A DNA stretch of 64,000 nucleotides from Ceratotherium simum simum (GCF_000283155.1 NW_004454180.1:23015645-23079644); one strand, 5' to 3'; counted from the first letter of the stretch, positions 46,991 to 58,852 are shown. Numbers and translations are program-made. Notes: generated by a model from the sequence alone, not told the origin.

Positions 46991-48439
46991 TAATTCTTAC
47001 TCACTTACCAGATTATAAATTTACTATAATAAGACAATAAATTTACCAGATTCTGTACAGAATGTGCTCACCTACAAACTTTCGGTTAATGCACTTGGTT
47101 GACAAGTAAGCTGGTGTCAAGGAAACGTGCTTCAGCTTTGCTGGCCACCTTCGATGGCTTTGTAAGTCGTGTGAAGTCATTTTAGTCTTGTTCATCTGGA
47201 TCAACAGCCTGTGATGTGTTGGGAATAATGTCTTGTTTCAAGCTTACTTAAGAGAGAAAGAAGAAAGTTAACATCCCCTCTTGACAGGTTTAAAAAGCAG
47301 GAATAATTATGTACATATTAGTACTTGCACAGTGTTCCTTTAGACTTATGAACACGTGAATTTAAGAACAAATTTTTAGGATCTAACCTGTTTCTAAACA
47401 CTAATCTATGTCCCACAACGTGGGGACTCCAAAAGTAGTCAGTGCTTTGTTGCTTGTTTTCTTTCAGGAATAAAGCTTCTTGATGATTTAAGCTAATATA
47501 TCAGTTATAAACAAATATTTTCCCCATGAAACTGTCTGGCTAATCTAACAAATTTAGTGGAATATCATGGATTCCAGATGTAGGCACAAGTGTTCACAGT
47601 AGAGTATGTGTTATACTGTACAAATGTAGATATAATACGTCTGCTATTTTGTGTCTGTATTCTAGTGAGAGACAGAGTGGGTATCACCTTCTGCTTCTCT
47701 ATCAGTTTGTTTTCCCAGTCTCGTTAGTTTTCCTTCTCAAGGGTGTGTGCTTATTGTGGATGCTACCGTAGGAGATCTATCTGCATCAGACCACGGCACA
47801 AACTATGGCCTAGGAAACTATGTTACTATGCAATATTCCTACACTTTATATTTCCACCTTTTTATTTTTAAATAAAATAACTGTAATGTTTTGCATTTTT
47901 CAGATGGTCAATATTAGAAATATTACTTGTGCTTGGCTGTTTTTAAGAAAACCAGTATTGCTGTACGTGCAGTGGACAGACATTATGTAGAGAGAGTAAT
48001 TTAGGGCTGAATTCCCTGGGGAGCAAATAGGTACTGGATGTGTTGGGAGCATGAGGCTGAGTGAAGATGTTGTGCACTTCACGTACATGTGATTCTTTCC
48101 CTTGAAGTGCCTTCCTCACTTCCTTAGGACTCCACATACTTTAATGTAGTTTAAGGACATTCAACAGATAGACTGGAGGCCAAATAATTTCCTCAAGCCT
48201 ATCACACTTCATTCATTCATTAAATAAACATAGATATAAAAATGTAAGTACAAATTAGAACAGTGAAAGATAGGAAAAGGACCAAGAGAATATAGTCTAG
48301 ATCGAGTGATCAGTCCTTGACTTTTAACAGTCATCAAATATCACTCATACTATCGTTAGCTATTTGGCGTTATCATCATATTCATCAATCAGCTTGGTTG
48401 CTAAGAAATATATTTAAATTGTTAAAAGTAAGCTTTACT
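46991..48439. other. Unique sequence
   Basis: No repeat is recognised. 47060-47290 has several CpGs ('ttcggttaatgcact', 'gaaacgtgc', 'accttcgatgg', 'taagtcgtgtg'), unusual here. Confidence 0.4.
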
Positions 48440-48530
48440 ATCATAATTATATATATAGTTATATATTGTAGATATTAATAATATATTATATATAATTATA
48501 CAATTATATATATATTATTATTATGTGCTT
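48440..48530. repeat. AT-rich palindromic tract
   Basis: A TA-rich stretch containing an 11-bp inverted repeat with a 4-base spacer: TATATATAATT (48487-48497), atac, AATTATATATA (48502-48512). It could extrude as a cruciform. Confidence 0.9.
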
Positions 48531-49184
48531 TTTTTCCTGCTTCAATGTTCTCTAGATACTGACTCATTAAAACAAGTGAAGGAGGCTTGAGGAGTATTAT
48601 TTCAAACATTCGAGTAGCAGATTTTTATAGAAATTGTTTCATCAGAATAGAAGCTTTATAGAAATTTTAATTGAATAAAACTATTATGAGGATGATAGTG
48701 CTGTCACATATAATTTAATTACATTTTTATTACAACCATTAATCAAACTAGGGTAATTGTTGTATATAACACTGATGTAGAGAGATAAATAGTGTTAATA
48801 TTTGAGTCGTGGATAGAGGAAGGCATTTAAAACTACAAATGTAGGATACTCTATGTCAAATGTTTTGGTGCGATTTATGGGCTTGCAAATACATTCTCAA
48901 GCTCATTGCAGGCAGGATTTTGTGACCACGTTTTGGCTTTTTCAAGTCATAGTGGCTGTAGGGCTAAACATTATTCCAGTCCATGAAAGATATTAAGCAA
49001 TAGCTTGTATTTTTCTATAAGTGCCATAAAAATTCTGTCATGATTATTGATCTTGTTTAACCATTATTAAATAAAAAATATCAATCTTCAACAAGGCTAT
49101 TGAAAACTTACTAATATTTGCCTTTCATATAAGTAAGCCAAGTTTCTAATTAAGTCATAAATCTTTGTAACTAAGGGATGGTCG
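48531..49184. other. Unique sequence
   Basis: No gene or repeat family is recognised. Confidence 0.4.
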
Positions 49185-49335
49185 TAATAATAATTTCCAT
49201 TCCTTGAGAACTGTATGTGAACTAATCATCGTGACAGGTGTTAAACATACATTATCACCAATCTTCCTAACATCCTTGCAGCATAGGTGTTTTCTTCATT
49301 TTATTAAAAATTGTAATTAAAATCACACAGTCTAT
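49185..49335 (-). repeat. MIR SINE fragment
   Basis: Antisense MIR: 'gtgacaggtgttaaacatac', 'aatcttcctaacatccttgc' and 'ttgtaattaaaatcacacag'. Confidence 0.68.
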
Positions 49336-49497
49336 GAGTACAAACTTGTTGCAAAGCATACTAAAATTATAGGAGTAAGTACTATGAAAAGTGAAAGGCT
49401 GATGTGCTCCCCCTGTGAGGGAGAAAGATGACCAGCACGACGTACAACAAGGTTAATGTGGAAGGAGTAAATAGATTGCTATGAGATTAAAAGTCCT

Positions 49498-49794
49498 TCA
49501 CCGAAGAATTATCCTCTGAAGTGAGTTTGAAGCACTAATTATGGAGGAATATGGATTCATACCCATTCTATCTGATAGAAAGCCCAGCCTCTTAGACTCC
49601 CAGTTCTCCTGCCTGTGCATCTGCTGCCCTCTTTTGTTTTCCATCTTTGGGATGTGGTCAGGGCATTTGGAAAGCATAGTTTCACTTTCACAGGTTCTTA
49701 CATAACACTCATGATTGATCAGCTGTCCTCTGTTCTGAATTGTTTTGTCTAGGACCAAAAAATAACTTTCTGTATCTGTCAATTGTTTGCCCAC
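49498..49794 (-). other. Open reading stretch of 98 codons, unproven
   Basis: A minus-strand frame open from a GTG at 49794 to a stop at 49498, in sequence where I see no repeat. The translation is hydrophilic, with cysteines in the 'CYVRTCES' and 'SKCPDH' region, and has no recognised domain. There is no Kozak-type ATG at the start and no clear splice site. Chance is a fair explanation. It is listed because it is the longest open stretch outside repeats on this strand. Confidence 0.15.
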
Positions 49795-50429
49795 ATAGAT
49801 CTGTTGATCTTTGCTGAACCGTTAAGGCAATTACAAGAACAACAGCCAGCTTCTGGATGTACATGTGATGTTCACTAAGGCTGAGGGCCAACCAAACCTA
49901 ATCTGGGCTTTGATGAGCTCCAGGCCAGGGAGTGGCGTGGCAGCAAAGAAACAAATGACAATGCAGTGAAATTGGAAAGGCGTTGCCTCTGAGGAATGGG
50001 AAGAATATTATCACAAAGGGCCTAGAAAGGGCATGACAAAGATGATGATGCTTCTTTCCTTCGTAACCTGGATACAGTAGGGGAAAATAGAGTCAATCTC
50101 TGTTTCACCAAAATATCTCCTTCAGAGTTGAGAATAGTAGGTAGTCACCAAGATATTTGGCTCACCTTAGGTGACAGTTTAGAAATTAGAAAGAATATAA
50201 AATGTGTCATACCTAAAAAAAGAATGTATATATTTTGTGTGCACAATAAAAGTAATGTAGTAAATTTGCACGTAATCTCAAATCAGCTTAAGAGAACAAT
50301 GCCAAATTCCTTGAGGATCCCTATATTCTTCCCCCTGATCCTCCTTTCTTAGTATCTCCATTGTAACTACTATTTTCATATTGTTACATGTTACCATAAA
50401 CAACATATTACTTAGTCATGAAATTTTCT

Positions 50430-50676
50430 TTTCTTTTTTTTTTGTGAGGAAGATTAGCTCTGAGCTAACATCCATTGCCAACCCTCCTCTTTTTGCTGAG
50501 GAAGCTTGGCCCTGGGCTAACATCCATGCCCATCTTCCTCTACTTTGTATGGGATGCCACTACAGCATGACCTGATAAGTGGTGCCTAGGTCTGAGCCTG
50601 GGATCTGAAAACTGTGAAGTCCAGGACGCCGAAGCAGAGTGTGCGAACTTAACTGCTACGCCACTGGGCCAGCCCC
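50430..50676 (-). mobile_element. ERE2/3-type SINE
   Basis: Antisense: 'gtgaggaagattagctctga' and 'gctgaggaagcttggccctg' are the two tail blocks. The body is 'gatgccactacagcatgacc', and the head 'ccactgggccagcccc' is at the right. The 9-bp duplication AGTCATGAA is at 50414-50422 and 50677-50685. The most diverged ERE here. Confidence 0.92.
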
Positions 50677-51314
50677 AGTCATGAATGTTCTTAATACGTA
50701 CAATTGGAATTATGGTCTACCTAGCCTTGGCTTTTCCTTCTTATCTTTATCCTGAAAGACATCTTTGCTGATGCATGAATATGTAGTTCATTTATTTTCA
50801 CTCCATGCAGTATTTCTCTATATGATGAGACCACACATTATTTACCATTGTCCTGGTGATAGCATTTGGTCTGGAAACAGTTTTTGCTCTTACAAACAGT
50901 GCTGCCATGAACATTGTTGGCTATCTCTTGGTGGACATTTGCAAGAGTTTCTCTAGTATGTATACTTAGGAGTAGAATTGCTGAGTCATAAGGATTGGCA
51001 TATACAGTTTTAAAAGATGATTTTAATTGACTTTTTAAAGTGGTTGTACAAATATATACACCAGTTCGTAGTGTGTAAGAGTTCTCTTGTTTCATATTAC
51101 ACCCCACTCTGCAAATTAGTATTGTCTGATTTTAGCATTTGCCAGTTGGATGGATGTGTATTTCTAAGATTTTAATTAGATTTTGATAATTATTAACGAA
51201 GTTGAATATTTTTCATTGGTTTATTGACCACTCAAATTTCCTCCTCTGTGAAATTCTTGTTTAGTCTTATGCCTATTTTTTATATTGATTTGTTTCCTTT
51301 TATTAAGGATTTTA

Positions 51315-51638
51315 TTTTATTTATTTTATTTATTTATTTTTTTTGTGAGGAAGATCAGCCCTGAGCTAACATCCATGCTAATCCTCCTCTTTTTGCTGAG
51401 GAAGACCGGCTCTGAGCTAACATCTATNNNNNNNNNNNNNNNNNNNNNNNNNNNNNNNNNNNNNNNNNNNNNNNNNNNNNNNNNNNNNNNNNNNNNNNNN
51501 NNNNNNNNNNNNNNNNNNNNNNNNNNNACGGCCTCAGCATGGCCGGAGAAGCGGTGCCTCGGTGCGCGCCCGGGATCCAAACCCGGGCCGCTGGTAGCGG
51601 AGCGCGCGCACTTAACCGCTAAGCCACGGGGCCAGCCC
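51315..51638 (-). mobile_element. ERE1-type SINE with an assembly gap
   Basis: Tail blocks on the left ('gtgaggaagatcagccctga', 'gaggaagaccggctctgagc') and the head on the right ('cccgggatccaaacccgggc', 'cttaaccgctaagccacggg') flank the gap. The 14-bp duplication TATTAAGGATTTTA is perfect at 51301-51314 and 51639-51652. Confidence 0.95.
51428..51527. other. Assembly gap, 100 N
   Basis: Exactly 100 undetermined bases, inside an ERE where the intact copy has a T/C homopolymer junction and about 95 bases. The round number may be a default gap size. Confidence 0.9.
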
Positions 51639-51770
51639 TATTAAGGATTTTAGAAGTTCTAAATATATTCTATATTCTAACCCATTGCTAGCCACATAAC
51701 AAATGTCTTTATCCACTTTTAATAGCTTTTCTATTTATAAATATTTTTAAAAATGTATTCAATCTGTTGA

Positions 51771-53720
51771 AGTAGAATTTATATATAGTAGAATTTACCA
51801 TTTTTAAGAGTACAGTTTGATGAGTTTTAACACACATATACCGTCATGTATCTACCACCGAAACGAAGATAAGAATATTTCCATCACCCTAAAAAGTTAA
51901 CACTGATGACATTGATCTGATTTCTGACCTTATGGTTATTTATTTTAATTGCAGTAACATATACATAACAAAATCTACCATTTTAACAGTTTTTAAATGT
52001 ACAGTTCAGTGGCATTAAGTATATTCACATTGTTGTGCAACCATCACCACCATCAATCTACAGAAGTTTTTCACTTTCCCAAACTGAAATTCCATACTGA
52101 TTAAACACTGACTCCCCATTTCTCCCTCCCTGCAGACGCTGGCAACCACCATTCTACTTCCTGTCTCTATGAATTTGATTACTCTAGGCACCTCATATAA
52201 GTGGAATCATACAGTACTTGTCCTTTTTTGACTGGCTTATTTCACTTAGCATCTCTTCAGGGTTCATCCATGTTATGGCCTATGTCAGAATTTCCTTCCT
52301 TTCTAAGGCTGAATAATATTCTATTGCGTGTATATACCACATTTTGTTTATCTGTTCGTCCTTTGATGGACACTTGGGTTGCTTTCACATTCTGGCTAAT
52401 GTGAATAATGCTGCTTTGAACATGGATGTGCAAATATCTCTTTGAGACCGTGCTTTCGATTGTTTTGGATATATACCTAGAAGTGGAATTGCTGGATCGT
52501 ATGGTAATTCTATTTTTAAGTTTTTGAGGAACTGCCATACTATTTTCCATGGTGGCTGCATGATTTTACGTTCCTACTAACAGTTCACAAGGGTTCCAAT
52601 GTCTGCATATTCTCTCCAACACTTATTTTCTATTTTTTAAGTAATTTCCATATTAATGAGTGTGAAGTAGTATCTCATTGTGGTTTTGATTTTCATTTTC
52701 CTAATGATTAGTATATTGAACATCTTTTCATGTGCTTATTGCCCAGTTGTATATCTTTGAAGAAATGTTTATTCAAGTCCTTTGTCCATTTTTCAATTAG
52801 ATTATTTGTTTTTTGCTGTTGTTGTTGAGTTGTAAGTGTTCTTTATATATTCTGGACATTAATCCCTTATCAGATTTATGATTTGCAAATCTTTTCTTTC
52901 TTTCCATGCGTTGCCTTTTCATTTTCTTGATAATGTCTGTTGATATACAAAAGTTTTTCATTTTGAGGAAATCCAATTTATCTAATTTTTTCTTTTGCTG
53001 CCTATGCTTTTGGTGTCATGTCTAAGAATTCACTGCCAAATCTAATGTCATGAAGCTTTACCCCTATCTTTTCTTCTAAGATTTTTATAGTTTTAGCTCT
53101 TATGTTTAAATCTTTGATCCATTCTGAGTTACTTTTTGTGTATGATGTAACATAACAATCCAACTTCATTCTTTTGCATATGGATATCCAGAACACCATG
53201 CCTAGAAAAGACTGTCCTCTTCTCATTGAATGTTCTTGGCACCCTTGTCAAAAATTATTTGACCCGTATATGTGTGGGATTATTTCTGGGCTCTCAACCC
53301 GTTGGTCTCTATGTCTGTCTTTATGCCAGTACTACACTATTTTGATTACTGTAACTTTGTAGTAAGTTTTGAAATCAGAATATGCGAGACCTCCAGCGTT
53401 GTTCTTTTTCAAGACTGTTTGACTATTCGGATTCCCTTGAGATTCCATAGGAATTTTAGGATAGAATTTTCTGTTTCTGCAAAAAACCTTGTTGGGATTC
53501 TGATAAGGATTGCATTAAATCTATAGATTTCTTTGGATAGTACTGATCGTAGAGTTTTGTTTTTTGTGAGACTATCATATATAAATGAATAATAGAGAAT
53601 ATCATATGTAAATGGACTAATAGAGTTTGTATCCTCTGTGTCCTTTGCACAATGCTTTTGAGATTTATCCATGTTGTTGCATGTATCAATAGGTTTTTTT
53701 TCCCTATCTTTTGCTGAGTA
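51771..53720 (-). mobile_element. Older L1M 3' UTR split by a younger L1
   Basis: The left piece (51771-51930: 'gtagaatttaccatttttaa', 'tgatgagttttaacacacat') and the right piece (53548-53720: 'actatcatatataaatgaat', 'tccatgttgttgcatgtatc') are consecutive parts of one antisense L1M 3' region. The L1 at 51935-53545 was inserted between them. Confidence 0.78.
51935..53545 (-). mobile_element. L1 3' half (L1MB-like), nested
   Basis: 3' UTR on the left ('taccattttaacagttttta', 'gttcagtggcattaagtata'), then the ORF2 C-terminal region in reverse. The minus frame at 53002-53226 still reads ORF2-like (residues SEWIKDLNIRAKTIKILEEK). 5' truncation near 53545 ('gcattaaatctatagatttc'). Confidence 0.9.
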
Positions 53721-53759
53721 GTGTTCTATTTTATTGGATATACTGCAAGTTGTTTTTTT

Positions 53760-54945
53760 CTAGTTGTTTTCAAGAGTTTGTTTTTACCTGTGTCTTTTTG
53801 ATGGTTTGATTATGATGTATCTAGGCATGATTTAGTTTACCTTGCTTGGGGTCTGCCAGACTTCATCAGTCAATACATTTGTGACTTTTATCAAATTTGA
53901 GATGTTTTCAGTCATTGTTTCTTCAAATATGTTTTCTTCTCTAGTCTTTCGCTTCTTCTGAGACTCTAAAAACGTATTTTAGAACTTCTGATATTTTCTG
54001 ACAGGTTCCTGAAGCTCTATTCTTTTTTTTTCCTATTTTTTTCCTCTATTCTTCAGATTGGATCATTTCAGTTGATCTCTTTCAACTTCACTGACTCTGT
54101 TCTCTGCCATCTCCATTCTGTTTTTTGAGCCTATCCTGTGAATTTTTATTTCAAACACTGTATTTTCAGTTCTAAAATTTCCAATTGGTTCTTTTTTCTC
54201 CCCAATAGTTTTCATTTCTCTTTTAAGAACTATCTTTCCATTTATTTCAAATGTGTTTGTTTTTACCTTATCGAGTAGAATCATATCAGCTACTTTAAAG
54301 TCGCCTGATAATTCCAACATCTGGGTTATGTTGGGAGTCACTTACATTTTCTTGGTTCTTTGAATGTTGAGAAATTTTGGACTGTGACCTGGACATTTTA
54401 AATACTATGTTGTGTAGTCTCTGAGTCTTGTTTGTTGTGTGTTGGTTTGTTTTCATAGGTCATCAGCCTGGTTAAGTTCACCGAGCAATTTCTGTTTTGC
54501 CATTGCCTTTGTGTTACATTGTCTCTGTGCTTGGGTCTGTCCCACACATTCACATCTCAGGAACGAGTCTAAGAATAATGTGGGTTCATATGCTGAAGTA
54601 GGGGATGGTGTTTTTTAGCTCTTTTCTCTTTGGAATTCCCACTCTACTCTGGTCTGCAGGGGCCCCTCTTCCTGAATCTTCTGCCAGAAATATGAGGTTT
54701 CTCTCTGAGTTTTAGTCTCCTGCACCAGTTCTCTGCTACATTGCTCTGTGAATGGGGTCTACTGTTGGACAAAGCCTCAAGAGAAAAGAGAATTGAATAA
54801 GAATGAGGTATTCAACCTCTTATGAGTCGCATCTCCAAGTTGCATCTCCTCATGACAATCTGCCTGCTTTGAACCATTCAAAATTTTCAAGTAGTTGCTT
54901 TTTGTATTTTGTCTAGAGTTTTTAGTTGTAATCGGTGAGAGAGAT
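53760..54945 (-). mobile_element. HAL1/L1M ORF1-region fragment
   Basis: 'tttgattatgatgtatctag', 'ggtctgccagacttcatcag' and 'tctaaaatttccaattggtt' are the antisense ORF1 region of ancient HAL1/L1M elements. The minus frame at 54063-54341 keeps an ORF1 coiled-coil signature (residues SKNRMEMAENRVSEVERD, comparable to RLEMAEERISELED). Decayed. HAL1 and L1M share this region, so the label is approximate. Confidence 0.75.
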
Positions 54946-54949
54946 AGTC

Positions 54950-55790
54950 TGTAGAAGGCCTGCCTTTCCATACAGCTGTGGCTTGTATTTTCATTTGCTT
55001 AAAATTCTCTGTCAAAGAGCAGATTTTAATTTTGATGAAGTCTAATTTATCAGTTTTTTATGGTTCATATGTGTGTCCTATATAAGACATCTTTGTATAA
55101 CCCAAGGTGACAAATATTTTTTTGTATAGTCTTCTAGAAATTATAATTTTAGGTTTTACATTTAGATCTATGATACATTTCAGGCTGATTTTTCATGAGA
55201 CATGGAATGTGGGTTAATATTCTTTTTAAGTTTTCATACTGATGCCCATTTTATCCAGGACAATGTGTTCAAAGGACTGCCCTTTTTTATAAATTGGATT
55301 ATCTTGGCACCTTTGCTGAAAATCAATTTATGGTATACCTGTGAGTCAAATTCTGGACTCTTTAATTTTAGCCATTAATCCATTTGTATACCTTCATTCT
55401 GATACCATATCTTCTTGATTGCTATGGTTTTATTATAGGTCTGAAACCACATATTTTGAGTCCCTTTGTTCATATTTTTCATAATTGTTTTCGCTCTTGT
55501 GTCCTCTTCTTTTCTATGTAAATTTTAATGTCAGTTTCTATAAAGAAGCCTGCTGGAGTATTTGTTGCAATTGCATTAAATCTATGAATAAAATTGGAGA
55601 GAAGTGAGATCTTAAAATATTGAGTTATCCAACCCATGAACATTATATCTCTCCATTTACTTAAGTTTTCTTTAATTTTTCTCATTAATATTTTGTAGTC
55701 TTAAGGATACAAATCTTTTCACATGCTTTGTTAGATTTATATATAACTATTTCATGTTTATATAAGTTGTATTTTAAAAATTTCATTTCC
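54950..55790 (-). mobile_element. L1 ORF2 fragment, 3' part of a twin-primed copy
   Basis: Antisense ORF2: 'tttgatgaagtctaatttat', 'tttaggttttacatttagat', 'ccaggacaatgtgttcaaag' and 'cattaaatctatgaataaaa'. It stops at about 55790, where the sequence flips orientation. Confidence 0.8.
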
Positions 55791-55799
55791 ATTTTTTTG

Positions 55800-55925
55800 G
55801 CCAGGATTAAGAATTGTAATTCTTTTATTTGTAGACAACGTGTCTATCTATGAAGAAAATATTAAAGATTCTAGAAAAAGATATGAAATAAAATAAGTAA
55901 GTTTAGCATGGTTATATGATTTGTC
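55800..55925 (+). mobile_element. Inverted L1 ORF2 piece
   Basis: Sense ORF2 around the reverse-transcriptase active-site region: 'tttgtagacaacgtgtctat' (the F-x-D-D-type motif, now FVDN), 'gaagaaaatattaaagattc' and 'taagtttagcatggttatat'. It lies about 100 codons upstream of the 54950-55790 piece in ORF2 and in opposite orientation, so it is probably its inverted 5' end. Confidence 0.7.
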
Positions 55926-56109
55926 TATTTTTGCCAGATTTTGCTTCAGATATTTTTAAATCTAATTATCTATTTTCTTTTTTTTTTCCTTCAGTACTTT
56001 AAAATTTTATTCCATTGCCTTTGTGTTACATTGTTTCTGATGATGTCAGTGATTTTTTTGTCATTGTTCTTCTGTATGTAATGGTTCTAGTTTTTCTAGT
56101 TGCTTTTAA

Positions 56110-57158
56110 GATTTTCTTTTTAAAATTTTCTTTTTTTCCAGCGGTTTGATCATGGCATGCCTTGCTATAGGGTTTCTTCATTTTTATTCTTGTGATTTAA
56201 TGAGCCTCTTGGATCTTATATTATATTATTGGGCTTATATTATATTATTGGGCTTATGTTATATTATATTAGTGGGCTTATATTATTCTCCAAATTGGAA
56301 ATTTTTGATCATTATTTCTTCCCATATTTTTTCTACTCTCATGCCTTCTTATACACCAGTTACTCACATGGTTTTTAACGTGACATTTTCCCAGAGGTAA
56401 CTTGGTGTTTTTCCGTAGGTCGCTGATGTGCTGTGTTTTTTTGGTTGTTTTTCCTTCCTGCACTTCAGTTTGGAAAGCTTCTATTGCCCTGCCTTCAAGT
56501 CTGCTGGTATTTTTTTCTTTAGCACTTAATCTGTTGTTAAATGCAACCAATGATATCTTTTTCAGTTCTAAACATCTCATGTTTTTGCAGTTTCCTATTA
56601 TCTTCTGATATTCAGTATTTATCTCATTTTGTTTGTGTTCTATAAATACTTCAATATATTAATAATAGATATTTTAAAGTCTTTGTTTGCTAATTACATT
56701 ATCTCCTTTCTGAATTTATTTCTACTGACTGAACATTCTACTGACCATAGGTCATGTTTTCTTGCTTTTTTCATGCATAGTGATTTTCGATTGTGTGTTC
56801 CCCTTTATGGATTCCATGTTGTTGAGTGTTTGGATGTTGTATTTCTCAATAGGTTGTTGAATTTTGTTTCAACATTCTGTTTATTTACATATGGATCAGT
56901 TTGATTCTTTTGAGCCTTGTTTTTCAGCTTGGTTAGGGCAGGTATAGGGTAGCCTTTAGGTGTGGCCTTTCTTGGTTCTCTACTGAATTCGCTGGGTGTT
57001 TAATAAAGTCTCTCTACTCTGATTGAGAGGAACTCAAATATCTCATAACCTGTGTAAGCTCAAGGAGTTTAACTCCTAATTTCACAGCAGTTATTCTTTC
57101 TCAATTAGTTGTTCTTTCCCTGGAGCCATGCCATCTGGCCCAATGCATGCCCAATGGC
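56110..57158 (-). mobile_element. HAL1/L1M fragment
   Basis: 'agcggtttgatcatggcatg', 'gtctttgtttgctaattaca' and 'gactgaacattctactgacc' match the antisense HAL1/L1M region 5' of ORF1. It contains a private tandem duplication at 56212-56287. The L1 beginning at 57160 interrupts it. Confidence 0.7.
56212..56287. repeat. 19-bp tandem duplication in HAL1
   Basis: Four units of GGGCTTATATTATATTATT type at 56212-56230, 56231-56249, 56250-56273 (with a 5-bp expansion) and 56274-56287 (truncated). Confidence 0.92.
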
Positions 57159-57159
57159 A

Positions 57160-58852
57160 TTCTCTACAGAAATAGAAAATGCAATCATTAAATTCATATG
57201 GAACCACCAAAGACCCTGAATAGCCAAAGTAATCTCAAGAAAGAAGAGCAGAGCTGGAGACATCACACTTTCTGATTTCAAAATATATTACAAAGCTACA
57301 GTAGCCCAAATAGTATAATACTGGCATTAAAACAGACAAATGGACCAAGGGAACAGAATAGAGAACCCAGAAATAAATCCACACGTTTATGGTCAGCTGA
57401 TCTTTGACAAGAATGCCTGAAACACACAATGGGAAAAGAAAGGTCTTTTTAATAAACGGTGTTGACATAACTGGATATCTGTTTGTAGAAGAATGAAATT
57501 GGACCCTTACCTCACACCATATACAAAAATCAACTCAAAATGGGTTAAAAACTCAAACATAAGACCTGAAACTATAAAACTACTAGAAGAAAATATAGGG
57601 AATATCTTCTTGACATTGGTCTCGGCAATGAGTTTTTTGGATATGAGACCAAAAGCACAGGCAACAAAAATAAAAATAGACAATGAGATTGCCTCAAATT
57701 AAAACTTCTGCACAGCAATGGGAACAATCACCAGAGTGAAAATATAACATATAGAATGGGATAAAATATTTGCAAACCATATATCTGATAAGGGATTGAT
57801 ATACAAAATATACAAGGAATTTATACAACACAATAGAAAAAAAAAGACAAAAACAACCGAATTAAAAAATGTGTAAAGGACCTAAATAGACATTTCTCTG
57901 AAGAAGACATACAAATAGCCAACAAGTATGTGAAAAGATGTTCAACATCACTAATCATCAGGGAAACGTAAATCAAATTCACGATATAACCTCAAACCTG
58001 ACAAGATATCTATTTTCAAAAAGATAAGAGATAACACATGGTGGCAAAGATGTGGAGAAAAGAGAATCCTTGTACACTGTTGGTGAGAATGTAAGTTGGT
58101 ACTGCCATTGTGGGAAACAGTATGGAAGTTCCCCACAAAATTAAAAAGAGAACTATAATATGATTCAGCAATCTCACTTGTGGATATACATCTAAGGAAA
58201 GGAAATCAAAGAGATATCTGAATTTCCATGTTCATTGCAGCATTATTCACAATAGCCAAGATAGAGAAACAACCTAAATGTCTGTAAATGGATGAATGGA
58301 TAAAGAAAATATGACATATCTATCTATCTACCTATCTACCTATAGATAACGTGGATGATCCTGGAGGATGTTGTGCTAAGTGAAATAAGCCAGACGCATA
58401 AAGACAAATACCACATGATCTTACTTATATGTGAAATCTAAAATAGCCAAACTCATAGAAGCAGAGGGTAGAATGGTTGTTGTAGGGGCTGGGGAGAAAG
58501 GGAAATGCAAAGATATTGATCAAAGGGTACAAAGTTTCAGTTATAAGTTCCGGAGATCTAACCTACAGTGTGGTGAGGGTAGTTAACAATACTGTATTCA
58601 TACTTGAAATTTGCTAAAAGAGTAGATCTTAAATATTCTCAGCACCAAAAAAAAGAAAAAAGAAAAGAAAATGATAACTATGTGAGGTGATAGATATGTT
58701 AATTAGCTTGATTGTGGTGATCATTTCACCATGTTTACTTACATCAAAGTTGTACAACTTAAATATATACAATTAAGTTAAATTATGTACAACTTAATAT
58801 TTACAATTCCTATTTGTCAGTTATACCTCAATAAATCTGATTTAAAAAAAGC
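57160..58852 (+). mobile_element. L1 3' third (ORF2 C-terminal part plus 3' UTR), L1MA-like
   Basis: Sense: 'ctctacagaaatagaaaatg', 'ttcatatggaaccaccaaag', 'gcagcattattcacaatagc', 'tgctaagtgaaataagccag' and the 3' UTR 'agagtagatcttaaatattc'. It ends in 'cctcaataaatctgatttaa' with a short A tail. The frame at 57493-57702 keeps the ORF2 residues NIRPETIKLLEENI. Multiple stops and frameshifts make it dead. 5'-truncated at about 57160. Confidence 0.93.

Larger units (their letters stand above)
50345..51770 (-). mobile_element. Old L1M fragment carrying two ERE insertions
   Basis: Antisense L1 ORF2 end: 'acagtgctgccatgaacatt', 'tatacttaggagtagaattg' and 'ctatattctaacccattgct'. Two younger EREs (50430-50676 and 51315-51638) split it. 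Confidence 0.8.

Noticed and set aside
46653..47018. 121-codon open frame, plus strand
   Set aside because: It starts at TTG and lies over an L2 relic; no domain is visible.
54063..54341. 92-codon open frame, minus strand
   Set aside because: A decayed HAL1/L1 ORF1 coiled-coil piece, not a host gene.
57493..57702. 69-codon open frame, plus strand
   Set aside because: A fragment of L1 ORF2 in a truncated, multiply broken element.
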